64,000 nucleotides of DNA. It comes from JAPPKS01 sp963667895. GTDB lineage: Bacteria; Poribacteria; WGA-4E; PCPOR2b. Below are positions 39,751 through 48,367 of this stretch, piece after piece (positions within the stretch are counted from its first letter, which is position 1; each line of letters begins with the position of its first letter). Made by a program: the position numbers and the translations under genes. The stretch spans positions 4,340,001 to 4,404,000 of the forward strand of contig OZ245030.1 of assembly GCA_965223985.1 (NCBI GenBank), given 5' to 3'. The notes beneath the pieces are model-generated. The model did not search any database. It saw only the letters and a program-made list of their open reading frames with translations, and was not told where the DNA came from.

Positions 39751-39779
39751 TTGGCACGCTTTTTATTTTGTGATACAAT
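39751..39779 (+). promoter_or_regulatory. Sigma70-like promoter
   Basis: TTGGCA (39751-39756), a 17-bp spacer, TACAAT (39774-39779) preceded by TGA (extended -10-like). It reads into the secreted protein gene at 39870. Confidence 0.65.
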
Positions 39780-39869
39780 TATCTTTTAGAATTTTCAATA
39801 ACATAGGCGGCAAAAAAGTCTAATTTAACACTGTTTTTTTAACTCACCCAGGTGGGGAAGGAGTTGCAA

Positions 39870-40484
39870 GTGAAAAGAAAACTTCTGTTCATTCTAGCAT
39901 TAGGCGCGGTTGTGTGCGGTCTTGTATTCACTGTTCAGAGTCAGATGGGCGGGAAGAATGAAGTTCAACCAATGTACGGTAGCCTGCTTATTGACGGTTA
40001 TGATTTCAAGAATGATGTCGGCCCAAAAGGCACAATCATATACGATGAAGACAAAAATGAATTTAGAGGCACCTATATTGGGCTAAAGATGCCCCAGGGG
40101 CGTCGCGCTGTTTTCGCATGGCTTCACGATACTGTCAATCAGAAATCAGAATATCTCGGGCCAGTGGGCTGGTTAAAAGTTGATACCGGTGGCAAAAAGA
40201 AAGGGAAGTTCACTATCAAAGTTCCGGATAAATTCAAGGGCGGAAATTTTGGTACTTACGAGATTATTGGATTCACTGCCGAGAAAACACCGTTCATAGC
40301 AAACAATACTGAGGTCGTGGAGAAACCGACGAAGCCCTCCGGTAGTGATATAAGAAAAGAATTAGATCCCGCTTTTTATCTCTATGCAGCGCTGCCGAAC
40401 TCAGACACGCCAATGCATTACTGCGGACATGGAGGGGATTTCTTCTTTGCGAAAGATTTGGAAAATCAGCTCTGTTACGACTGA
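39870..40484 (+). CDS. Small secreted hypothetical protein
   Basis: About 204 residues from GTG 39870, chosen because AAGGAG (39858-39863) lies 6 nt upstream; a GTG at 39852 would place the ribosome-binding site inside the gene. The signal or membrane anchor is VKRKLLFILALGAVVCGLVF. The rest is a lysine-rich beta domain (GSLLIDGYDFKNDVGPKGTI, GKFTIKVPDKFKGGNFG) with several charged turns and a C-terminal HYCGHGGDFFF. The family is not recognised. It has its own strong promoter. Confidence 0.7.
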   Translation: MKRKLLFILALGAVVCGLVFTVQSQMGGKNEVQPMYGSLLIDGYDFKNDVGPKGTIIYDEDKNEFRGTYIGLKMPQGRRAVFAWLHDTVNQKSEYLGPVGWLKVDTGGKKKGKFTIKVPDKFKGGNFGTYEIIGFTAEKTPFIANNTEVVEKPTKPSGSDIRKELDPAFYLYAALPNSDTPMHYCGHGGDFFFAKDLENQLCYD

Positions 40485-40603
40485 CTGTGCGGAACACTGT
40501 ATTCAAAGTGTAAAGCTGCTGGGCTAAGAGCACACAGTAAATAGCATTTTGAATATATCCTCGGCTCGTGTAGCTGAGGCAATGTAATTACTCCATTATG
40601 TAA

Positions 40604-40624
40604 GGGCAGGTCTTGTGCCTGCCC
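40604..40624. repeat. GC-rich REP-like hairpin
   Basis: GGGCAGG and CCTGCCC form a 7-bp stem with a 7-nt loop, of the same style as those at 7507-7533 and 53709-53728. The surrounding 40485-40916 holds no gene, only dispersed repeats. Confidence 0.45.
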
Positions 40625-40754
40625 ACAGCACTGCGGGAAAGAGATCCTTCTCCCGATTGTCGAGAATCTAGTGACCGACTAGGATCAACTGAACGAATAG
40701 ATCCAACAAGTGGATAAGGAGCGCGATAGTTCTCCAAGGCAACAGTAAACCCCC

Positions 40755-40849
40755 GCGATAGCATTTACCTTGTAAATAAATGACAAAACACCGGGATGAA
40801 GATGTATCAATTTCATCGTAGGCCGGGTGGAATACTGTCGGCGAAACAT
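40755..40849. repeat. 95-bp dispersed repeat, copy 1
   Basis: Aligns without gaps to 43929-44023 with six mismatches. It contains CATCGTAGGCCGGGTGGAAT, a variant of the GTAGGTTGGGTAGAG terminus of the elements near 7.6-11 kb. Confidence 0.75.
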
Positions 40850-40916
40850 TCAACTATAGGGCAAACTGATTTTCGGGCGTAGAGTTCGTTGCAATTTTGT
40901 AGGGAGTTCTAGCACC

Positions 40917-41285
40917 ATGGGTTGTGGTAAAACGACACCAATCTTGCGAATCTTTGACGAGGCTAAGGCGAAGGAGTTTTATGTCGAGTTCTTGGGATTC
41001 AGGGTCGATTGGGAACACCGTTTTTCAGACGATGCGCCGCTCTACATGCAGATCTCGAAGGATGAGTGTGTCATCCATTTGTCAGAGCATCACGGCGACT
41101 GTTGTCCCGGCGGGGCAATGAGAATCGAAACGACGGGGCTAGACGCGTTCCAGAAAGAACTAATCGCCAAGAAATTCAAGTATTATCGGCCGGGAATAGA
41201 AGAAATGCCTTGGGGCAGCAGGGACATGTCAATCACCGATCCATTCGGCAGCAGATTGACGTTTACAGATGCAATAAGTACGTAA
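40917..41285 (+). CDS. VOC/glyoxalase-superfamily protein
   Basis: A 122-residue protein. The pattern ILRIFDEAKAKEFYVEFLGF, VDWEHRFSDDAPLYMQI, VIHLSEHHGDCCPGG, YRPGIEEMPWGSRDM and ITDPFGSRLTF is characteristic of the Glyoxalase_7-type family often annotated as bleomycin-resistance/glyoxalase superfamily. Whether it binds a metal or a drug is unknown. An AGGGAG lies about 10 nt upstream of the ATG. It stands alone between repeats. Confidence 0.8.
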   Translation: MGCGKTTPILRIFDEAKAKEFYVEFLGFRVDWEHRFSDDAPLYMQISKDECVIHLSEHHGDCCPGGAMRIETTGLDAFQKELIAKKFKYYRPGIEEMPWGSRDMSITDPFGSRLTFTDAIST

Positions 41286-41437
41286 CGAAAGGCATTCCAG
41301 TGTGATGTAGCGATACTCAACGTTTTTTGCTTATCATTTTTTTTTGCTTGTCATTTTTTTCCTGTCACAATCTCTTCCCCCAATCACTGTTTTTTGGCTC
41401 ACACGCTTCCCCACCACCAATCATCAAGGCACGCTTA

Positions 41438-43855
41438 ATGAAGGTCAAACAGATTCCAATACTGAACGCTGATGTCGCGGACCTGATGCGTATCAGTCGT
41501 GAAGGATTGCTGTCCCTAAATCATGCCGAAATGCAGGCAATTCAAACCTACTTCACCAAACTAGAAAGAGATCCGACTGATGTTGAGCTTGAAACGCTCG
41601 CTCAAACATGGTCCGAGCATTGTATCCACAAGACCTTTCGGGGGTTGATTGAGTATTCCGAAGACGGTTGCGAGACAATCGTAATTGAAGGGCTCCTCAA
41701 AACAACAATCATGCGTGCAACGGAAACAATTGACAAGAGTTGGTGCGTCTCTACCTTTTCCGATAACGCTGGCATCATCGAATTTGATGATGAATATAAC
41801 GTCGTTTTCAAGGTTGAGACGCACAATCACCCCTCCGCCATTGAGCCCTATGGTGGCGCGGGAACGGGAATCGGCGGAGTCATCCGCGACTCACTCGGTA
41901 CAGGGCTTGGTGCAAAGCCAATCCTGAACACGGACGTCTTCTGTTTAGGGCTTCCGAACCTAAGTTATGAAGCGCTTCCCAAGGGTGCTCTCCATCCAAA
42001 GCGAATCTTCAAAGGCGTCGTTGCGGGTGTGCGGGACTACGGTAATCGCATGGGTATACCGACGGCAAACGGTGCCATCTTATTCGATCAGCGGTATACC
42101 GCGAACCCGCTTGTATTCTGCGGCAATGTCGGGTTAATTCCGAAAAATCGGTGCGACAAGGAGGTCGTGGTCGGCGATTGTATCGTTGCGCTTGGCGGAC
42201 GAACAGGACGCGACGGTATTCACGGGGCGACGTTTTCTTCGCTGGAGTTGGATGACACTTCCGAAACACTCGGAAGTGTCGTCCAAATTGGCAACCCCAT
42301 CATTGAGAAGAAAATCGTTGATGCCTTGTTGCAAGCGCGCGATCGACATCTCTACCGATCCATCACGGATTGCGGTGCTGGCGGCTTTTCCTCAGCGGTT
42401 GGCGAGATGGGGCAGGATACGGGCGCAGAGGTACATCTAGAAAATGTACCGCTCAAATATGAGGGACTTGACCCGTGGGAGATTTGGCTTTCAGAAGCAC
42501 AGGAGCGCATGGTAATCGCTGTTCCGCCCGAAAATCTAGATGCACTGATACAACTCTGCGAGGCGGAATCGGTCGAAGCTACGGTGCTTGGAAAGTTCAC
42601 GGATAGCGGCAAATTGCGCGTGTTGTATGATGGCGAAATCATTGCGGATATGGACATGGATTTTCTTCACAACGGATTGCCGCGCATTACAAAAAAAGCG
42701 ATTTGGAAATCCCCTCAGCACCGTGAACCGAAGGCGGTAGAAACTGCGGGATTGAACCCCTGTAGTAGCCTGCCACACTCCGAAATCACTGAGAACCTCT
42801 GTAAGATTCTCGGCAGCCCCAACGTCGCTAGCAAAGAATGGGTCATCCGTCAATACGACCACGAGGTTCAGGGCGGAATTGTCGTCAAGCCGCTTGTCGG
42901 AATCGAAAATGACGGACCCAGTGACGCATGCATCGCAACCCCAGTCCTCGGATCACGGCGGGGAGTCATTGTTGCCAACGGTATCAATCCAAGGTACGCA
43001 GACATCGATCCATATCACAGCGCGGCATCGGCGATTGACGAAGCACTGCGAAACGTCATCGCTGTCGGGGGAAATCTTGAACATACGGCGCTGCTCGACA
43101 ACTTCAGTTGGGGAAATCCCGACAAACCGGATCGACTTGGTGGATTAGTACGCGCGGCGAAGGCGTGTTACGATATTGCAGTCGCCTACGGCACGCCCTT
43201 CATCTCTGGCAAGGACAGCCTCTACAACGAGTACCACGATACCACCACCGGTGAACAACTCGCTATCCCACCGACATTGCTAATCTCCGCAATTTGCGTC
43301 ATGCCGGACGTGAGTAAAGCCATTACGATGGACGCCAAATCGCCGGGGGACTTGGTATACCTTGTTGGAGAGACGTATCCCGAACTCGGCGGATCACATT
43401 ACTACGCGTTACACGGCTTCATTGGAAACGACGTGCCGAAAGTGCGCCCCGATGAGGGGAAGCGGGTCATGATTGCGCTAAGTCATGCCATCAATGGTCA
43501 ACTCGTCCGATCCTGCCACGACTGTTCCGAGGGTGGCATCGGTGTGGCTACAGCAGAGATGGCTTTTGCCGGCGGACTGGGAATGCAATTGAATTTAGGC
43601 GACCTCCCTCGCGATGCATCCATCGCAGCGGACGATATCCTGCTATTCTCCGAGTCAAATAGCCGATTCGTTGTGAGCATCTCACCCGATAAACATGAAG
43701 CATTTGAAGCGGCGATGGCGGACATCCCCATCGGATGCATCGGTACGATAGTTGATGCTACAGATTTCGTGGTGAAGGGATTACGTGGCGAGACGATTAT
43801 TCGGACGACAATCGATCGGCTCAAAGAAAGTTGGCAGAGTACATTTCGCTGGTGA
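41438..43855 (+). CDS. purL: Phosphoribosylformylglycinamidine synthase, PurL subunit
   Basis: Converts FGAR to FGAM in purine synthesis, using ammonia delivered by PurQ. It is 805 aa from ATG 41438 (MKVKQIPILNADV); an upstream extension encodes only a T-rich stretch. Motifs: TWSEHCIHKTF, FKVETHNHPSAIEPYGGAGT, GIGGVIRD, GIPTANGAILFD, DCGAGGFSSAVGEMG, and SGKDSLYNEY in the second half. There is no fused glutaminase or PurS domain. The partner purQ lies 12.4 kb downstream on the same strand, separated by the R-M/TIR island. Confidence 0.92.
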   Translation: MKVKQIPILNADVADLMRISREGLLSLNHAEMQAIQTYFTKLERDPTDVELETLAQTWSEHCIHKTFRGLIEYSEDGCETIVIEGLLKTTIMRATETIDKSWCVSTFSDNAGIIEFDDEYNVVFKVETHNHPSAIEPYGGAGTGIGGVIRDSLGTGLGAKPILNTDVFCLGLPNLSYEALPKGALHPKRIFKGVVAGVRDYGNRMGIPTANGAILFDQRYTANPLVFCGNVGLIPKNRCDKEVVVGDCIVALGGRTGRDGIHGATFSSLELDDTSETLGSVVQIGNPIIEKKIVDALLQARDRHLYRSITDCGAGGFSSAVGEMGQDTGAEVHLENVPLKYEGLDPWEIWLSEAQERMVIAVPPENLDALIQLCEAESVEATVLGKFTDSGKLRVLYDGEIIADMDMDFLHNGLPRITKKAIWKSPQHREPKAVETAGLNPCSSLPHSEITENLCKILGSPNVASKEWVIRQYDHEVQGGIVVKPLVGIENDGPSDACIATPVLGSRRGVIVANGINPRYADIDPYHSAASAIDEALRNVIAVGGNLEHTALLDNFSWGNPDKPDRLGGLVRAAKACYDIAVAYGTPFISGKDSLYNEYHDTTTGEQLAIPPTLLISAICVMPDVSKAITMDAKSPGDLVYLVGETYPELGGSHYYALHGFIGNDVPKVRPDEGKRVMIALSHAINGQLVRSCHDCSEGGIGVATAEMAFAGGLGMQLNLGDLPRDASIAADDILLFSESNSRFVVSISPDKHEAFEAAMADIPIGCIGTIVDATDFVVKGLRGETIIRTTIDRLKESWQSTFRW

Positions 43856-43928
43856 TTTAGTAGATTGTAGATTGGGTTGAGCAATCAACCGAACGAATAT
43901 TGAGGGATCAAGGAAACGGATAGTGACC

Positions 43929-44023
43929 GCGATAGCATTTACCTTGTAAATAAATGACAAAACACCGGGATGTAGATGTATTAAGTTCATCGTAGGTCGG
44001 GTAGAATACAGTCGGCGAAACAT
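43929..44023. repeat. 95-bp dispersed repeat, copy 2
   Basis: Gap-free match to 40755-40849 (89 of 95). It is flanked at 43864-43900 by a GTAGATTGGGTTGAGCAATC-type stretch related to the 7.6-kb elements. It marks the left edge of the defence-like island. Confidence 0.75.
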
Positions 44024-44320
44024 ACGACATACGGCGTTTCGGTTTCGGCAACTAATTTTCTTTGGAATTTGTTATGCTGTAGCGAAACCCAACGTTTTTT
44101 GTTTATTTTTGCGAAGCGGTCAAGAAATGAGCATTCTCAACTTATTTCCGCTGGGACTTTAGAAAACTCGACGCTCGGATCACGTGCCCTGTCTAGTGTT
44201 CAGCCCCATTACGCACTTTTTCGGATGTACAAAATACTCGCAAAATAAGTTAAATTGTAATAGCAAAATACGGTCAATACACCTACCTTTTTAATCGCAA
44301 AACCCTCCCCAGCTAACATT

Positions 44321-44341
44321 CTCCCCCTTGCTAAGGGGGAG
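44321..44341. repeat. 9-bp perfect hairpin upstream of the R-M gene
   Basis: CTCCCCCTT pairs with AAGGGGGAG around a GCT loop, followed by CTAGAGGGGG. It lies 43 nt before the R-M start codon. A related sequence (AAGCGGGGCTAGGGGGG) occurs at about 14814-14830, so it is probably a dispersed REP element; an effect on expression is possible. Confidence 0.5.
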
Positions 44342-44383
44342 CTAGAGGGGGTCAGGTACTTTTCACCTCAGAGAATCTAAAGA

Positions 44384-47300
44384 ATGAATACATCCAGAGA
44401 CAAAATCAAGACTGCCTTACAACGCTTCAGCCATGGCAACCTCGCCGAAAATGCCCGATACCTCCTCAACGTTCTCGGCTACCACAGCCAAAGAATCATG
44501 AACCTGGAACCGAACACCGCCGACGAGTTTCTCTCCGCTTTCAATCTTGATAACAAAATCAACGAAAAACTGGCGTCGCTACAAGAATGGGAATCGGTTG
44601 ACCTCCTGTTTCAACTGATGGGTGAACAAATCAGCGGCAATGGGCAAGTCGAAATCGACTTCGGAGTGGACGATATTGATAAGGAACGCGATAAATCTTA
44701 CCTCTTTTTCGCCCTCAAGCTGTGCCAAAACCATTACACGCGCACGCAACTCTCCCAAATCACCCGTGAAATGAACAAACCGTTCAAAATGCCGGTGATG
44801 ATTCTTTTACAACACGGGGACACGCTCACATTTGCGGTTATCGATCGCAGGTTGCATAAGCGCAAAAAAGACGAAGATGTCCTCGAAAAGGCAACGCTCA
44901 TCAGAGATATCAACTTCGCCGATCCCCACCCTGCCCATATCGACATCCTGTTCGACCTCTCAATCGCCGCGCTATATGAGAAGCACAAGTTCAAAAACTT
45001 CCCGCAACTCCATGAGGCGTGGAAAAAGACGCTCGACACATCGGAACTCAACAAGCGCTTCTTCAGCGAGATTGCCAACTGGTATTTCTGGGCAGTGAAT
45101 CAGGTTACCTTCCCAGAGGACGCGGGAGAAAATGTCGAGGTGCGGAACGCCACCAGCATAATCCGCCTGATTACGCGCCTAATTTTTGCCTGGTTCATCA
45201 AGGAAAAGGGGCTGGTGCCCAATGACCTCTTCGATCACGAGAAAATCAAAGAAATCCTTATCAATACCGACCCGCAAGAGAGTTCCTACTACAAAGCGAT
45301 TATCCAGAACCTGTTCTTTGCCACGCTCAATCAGGAGATGAACACTGAACAAAAACCCAATAACCGCAAGTTCAGGAATCTGGCTAAGCAATCAGGCAGC
45401 CGGGATCAAAACTACATGGCGCATTCCTTGTACCGGTATGAGGAATACTTTAAGGACAAGAAAAGAGCGCTAGACCTTTTTGGTATTATTCCCTTCCTTA
45501 ACGGTGGTCTGTTCGAGTGTCTCGACAAGGAGGACAAAGACGAGCCTAAGAAGGTTCTACGTGTAGACAGCTTTTCCGACCATCGCAAAAACCAGGTGAA
45601 TGTCCCCAACTTCCTGTTTTTTTCCGATAATCGAAGCGTCGACCTCAACGCCGCCTACGGCACAAGCGGTAGGGGTTACAAGGTGCGAGGTCTGATCAAT
45701 ATTCTCGACAGCTACAAATTCACCATTGCCGAGAACACGCCGATTGAGGAGGAGGTCGCGCTTGACCCAGAACTGCTCGGAAAAGTCTTTGAAAACCTGC
45801 TCGCCGCATACAACCCCGAAACCGGCGCCTCCGCCCGCAAGCAGAGCGGCTCCTACTACACCCCTCGCGAAATCGTCAACTACATGACCGATGAATCACT
45901 CATCGCCTACCTGAAACATAAGTGCGTCGCCTACCACGAATCCCAAACTGCCCAATCTTCAACAATGCCGCCTGCACAACTAGATCTCAGTGGTCGCGCA
46001 GAACCCGTCCAAACGCAAATTGACACTCAAGGAGTAACGCTTTCCGATGAACAAAAAAACCGAATAGAGGCAGATCTCCGGAATCTGCTCACCTATAACG
46101 ATGAGCCGCACCAGTTTAACGACGATGAAACAGAGGCGCTGATAAACGCAGTTGACACGCTCAAAATACTTGACCCCGCCTGCGGTTCCGGCGCCTTCCC
46201 GATGGGCGTTCTGCACAAGTTGGTGTTCATTCTCGGCAAACTCGACCCGCGCAACCAGCAGTGGCGGCAGCGGCAAATTGACAAAGTGAATCGCACCATT
46301 GAAACTGCGGAAAAGATTGACGACAGCACGGTACGTGAGAATACCATCCGCGACATAGAGCGCGAAATTGACAACATCAATGAGGCGTTTGAACGGAATG
46401 AACTGGATTACGGGCGGAAACTCTACCTGATCGAAAACTGCATCTACGGCGTGGACATTCAACCTATCGCAGTGCAGATTGCCAAACTCCGCTTCTTCAT
46501 CTCGCTCGTCGTCGATCAGAAGATGGACGACTCACGGGAGAATCGCGGCGTGCGTCCATTGCCGAACTTGGAAACCAAGTTTGTGGCGGCGAACACCCTT
46601 CTCAGCGTGGAGAAACCGGCACAATTGCCAATTCGCAGCCAGCAAGTTGTTCGCGTGGAAAAGGAACTATCAGAAGTCCGCCGAAGGCACTTCACCGCCC
46701 GCACCCCAAGAACCAAAGAAAAGTATCGCAAAATTGACCGCAAACTCCGGAGAGAGCTGAGCGAACTGCTCAAACGCGACGGATTTCCCGATGAGACGAC
46801 TGAAAAAATCGCTAATTGGGACCTATACGACCAGAACGCCACCGCCGATTTCTTTGACTCCGAATGGATGTTCGGTATCACACACGGGTTTGATGCGGTA
46901 ATTGGGAATCCACCGTATGTTCAATTGCAAAAAGATGGCGGGAGATTGGGGAGTTTGTATGCGTCCTGTGATTTTGACAGCTTTATTAGAACAGGGGATA
47001 TTTACTGTCTGTTCTATGAAAAAGCGAATCAGTTGTCTAAAGACGGTGGTCATGTCTGTTTTATTACATCCAACAAATGGATGCGAACTGCATATGGCAA
47101 GAAACTAAGAGGTTATTTTCTTAGAAATACCCAACTTGTTCAACTCCTGGACATGGGACCGGACGTGTTTGATGCGACTGTAGACACGAACATTCTGATG
47201 CTACGAAACGCTGCGCCTAATGCTCATACGGTTTTCAAAGCGACAACCATCAAATCTGACTTTGATCCACACACCGATAACATCTCCCAATATCTAACCG

Positions 47301-48196
47301 ATAACGGCGCAGCTATGGGAATTCCAGCCAAAGGCGAAGCGTGGGCAATACTCTCACCTGCCGAACTTGCCCTCAAATACAAGATAGAGGAGATTGGCAA
47401 CCCGCTCAAGAACTGGGATATAAACATCTATCGTGGAATTGTCACAGGTTGCAACGAGGCTTTTTTCATAGACGAAGCCAAGCGAGACGAACTGGTGGCA
47501 CAGGACCCGAAGTCAGCCGAGATCGTCAAACCAATTCTGCGCGGACGCGATATCAAACGCTACATTGTCCAATGGGCGGGGTTGTATTTGATAAGTACTA
47601 TTCCTGCGCTTAATTTGAGTATTGATGACTACCCCGCGGTTAAGAAATATCTTCTGGGATTTGGCAGAGATCGATTAGCCCAGACGGGCAAAACACTTTC
47701 GGATGGCACCAAAACTCGGAAGAAGACAGAAAATAAATGGTTTGAACTACAGGATCAAATTGCTTACTACCCCGAGTTTGAACGAGAGAAGATTGTGTGG
47801 AAGCGAATCGGATCAATCCTGCGTTTTACATTTTCTGCCGACCCCACTTTATGCCTTGACAGCACGTGTATTGCTACAGGGAAAAGGATGAGATTTCTAA
47901 CTGGTGTGTTAAATTCTCGTTTATCACATTATCAATTATTTGGACTTGCACCCAAAACTGGCACCGGTGACTTGATTGTTAGTGTTCAGGCTTTAGAGCC
48001 GCTTCTTGTTCCACCTATCACAGAAGGAAACCAACACCTTGCCGCACAGATCGAAGAGCGGGTTGACAAAATCATCGCCGCCAAACGCGCCGATCCAGAC
48101 GAAAGCACAACCGCGCTTGAAAATGAGATTGATCAGATAGTATACTCTTTATACAACTTGACCCCTGAAGAAATTGCGATTGTGGAAAATGTCTGA
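44384..48196 (+). CDS. Type IIG-like (Eco57I family) adenine-specific methyltransferase/restriction enzyme
   Basis: A 1270-residue protein. An N-terminal region of ~570 residues precedes the methyltransferase core; it may hold the nuclease, but I cannot identify catalytic residues. Motif I is ILDPACGSGAFPMGVLHKL (about residue 595) and motif IV is IGNPPYVQL (about 840), giving N6-adenine methylation. The C-terminal third is a TaqI_C-like target-recognition region: NIYRGIVTGCNEAFFIDEAK, ILRGRDIKRY and LNSRLSHYQLFG. PglX of BREX has a similar core, but no BREX partners (PglZ, BrxC) are present. The gene starts the island between purL and purQ. It is preceded by a hairpin and lacks a clear Shine-Dalgarno site. 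Confidence 0.8.
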   Translation: MNTSRDKIKTALQRFSHGNLAENARYLLNVLGYHSQRIMNLEPNTADEFLSAFNLDNKINEKLASLQEWESVDLLFQLMGEQISGNGQVEIDFGVDDIDKERDKSYLFFALKLCQNHYTRTQLSQITREMNKPFKMPVMILLQHGDTLTFAVIDRRLHKRKKDEDVLEKATLIRDINFADPHPAHIDILFDLSIAALYEKHKFKNFPQLHEAWKKTLDTSELNKRFFSEIANWYFWAVNQVTFPEDAGENVEVRNATSIIRLITRLIFAWFIKEKGLVPNDLFDHEKIKEILINTDPQESSYYKAIIQNLFFATLNQEMNTEQKPNNRKFRNLAKQSGSRDQNYMAHSLYRYEEYFKDKKRALDLFGIIPFLNGGLFECLDKEDKDEPKKVLRVDSFSDHRKNQVNVPNFLFFSDNRSVDLNAAYGTSGRGYKVRGLINILDSYKFTIAENTPIEEEVALDPELLGKVFENLLAAYNPETGASARKQSGSYYTPREIVNYMTDESLIAYLKHKCVAYHESQTAQSSTMPPAQLDLSGRAEPVQTQIDTQGVTLSDEQKNRIEADLRNLLTYNDEPHQFNDDETEALINAVDTLKILDPACGSGAFPMGVLHKLVFILGKLDPRNQQWRQRQIDKVNRTIETAEKIDDSTVRENTIRDIEREIDNINEAFERNELDYGRKLYLIENCIYGVDIQPIAVQIAKLRFFISLVVDQKMDDSRENRGVRPLPNLETKFVAANTLLSVEKPAQLPIRSQQVVRVEKELSEVRRRHFTARTPRTKEKYRKIDRKLRRELSELLKRDGFPDETTEKIANWDLYDQNATADFFDSEWMFGITHGFDAVIGNPPYVQLQKDGGRLGSLYASCDFDSFIRTGDIYCLFYEKANQLSKDGGHVCFITSNKWMRTAYGKKLRGYFLRNTQLVQLLDMGPDVFDATVDTNILMLRNAAPNAHTVFKATTIKSDFDPHTDNISQYLTDNGAAMGIPAKGEAWAILSPAELALKYKIEEIGNPLKNWDINIYRGIVTGCNEAFFIDEAKRDELVAQDPKSAEIVKPILRGRDIKRYIVQWAGLYLISTIPALNLSIDDYPAVKKYLLGFGRDRLAQTGKTLSDGTKTRKKTENKWFELQDQIAYYPEFEREKIVWKRIGSILRFTFSADPTLCLDSTCIATGKRMRFLTGVLNSRLSHYQLFGLAPKTGTGDLIVSVQALEPLLVPPITEGNQHLAAQIEERVDKIIAAKRADPDESTTALENEIDQIVYSLYNLTPEEIAIVENV

Positions 48197-48237
48197 ATCA
48201 CGGATTAAACGGATGAAGCGGATAGCGCGGATCATTG

Positions 48238-48271
48238 AATCCGTGTCATCCCTGAATCTGCGATTCAGACA
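48238..48271. repeat. AATCCGTGTCATCC dispersed repeat
   Basis: AATCCGTGTCATCC...GCGATTCAGACA, also found at 53648-53691 and in part at 55016-55036. It occupies the 171-nt gap between the R-M gene and the TIR gene. Confidence 0.6.
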
Positions 48272-48367
48272 GATGAGGGAATTTGGAATGTTGAGGAAAT
48301 TACTCAACCGAGAGGAAGATTGGGTTGAACGATATTTGTCAGGCACCGCATTAGGGAGACTAGGGTA

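Noticed and set aside
44384..48196. Reading the R-M gene as BREX pglX
   Set aside because: No pglZ, brxC, brxA, brxB or brxL gene is present in the flanking sequence, so a stand-alone type IIG enzyme fits better.
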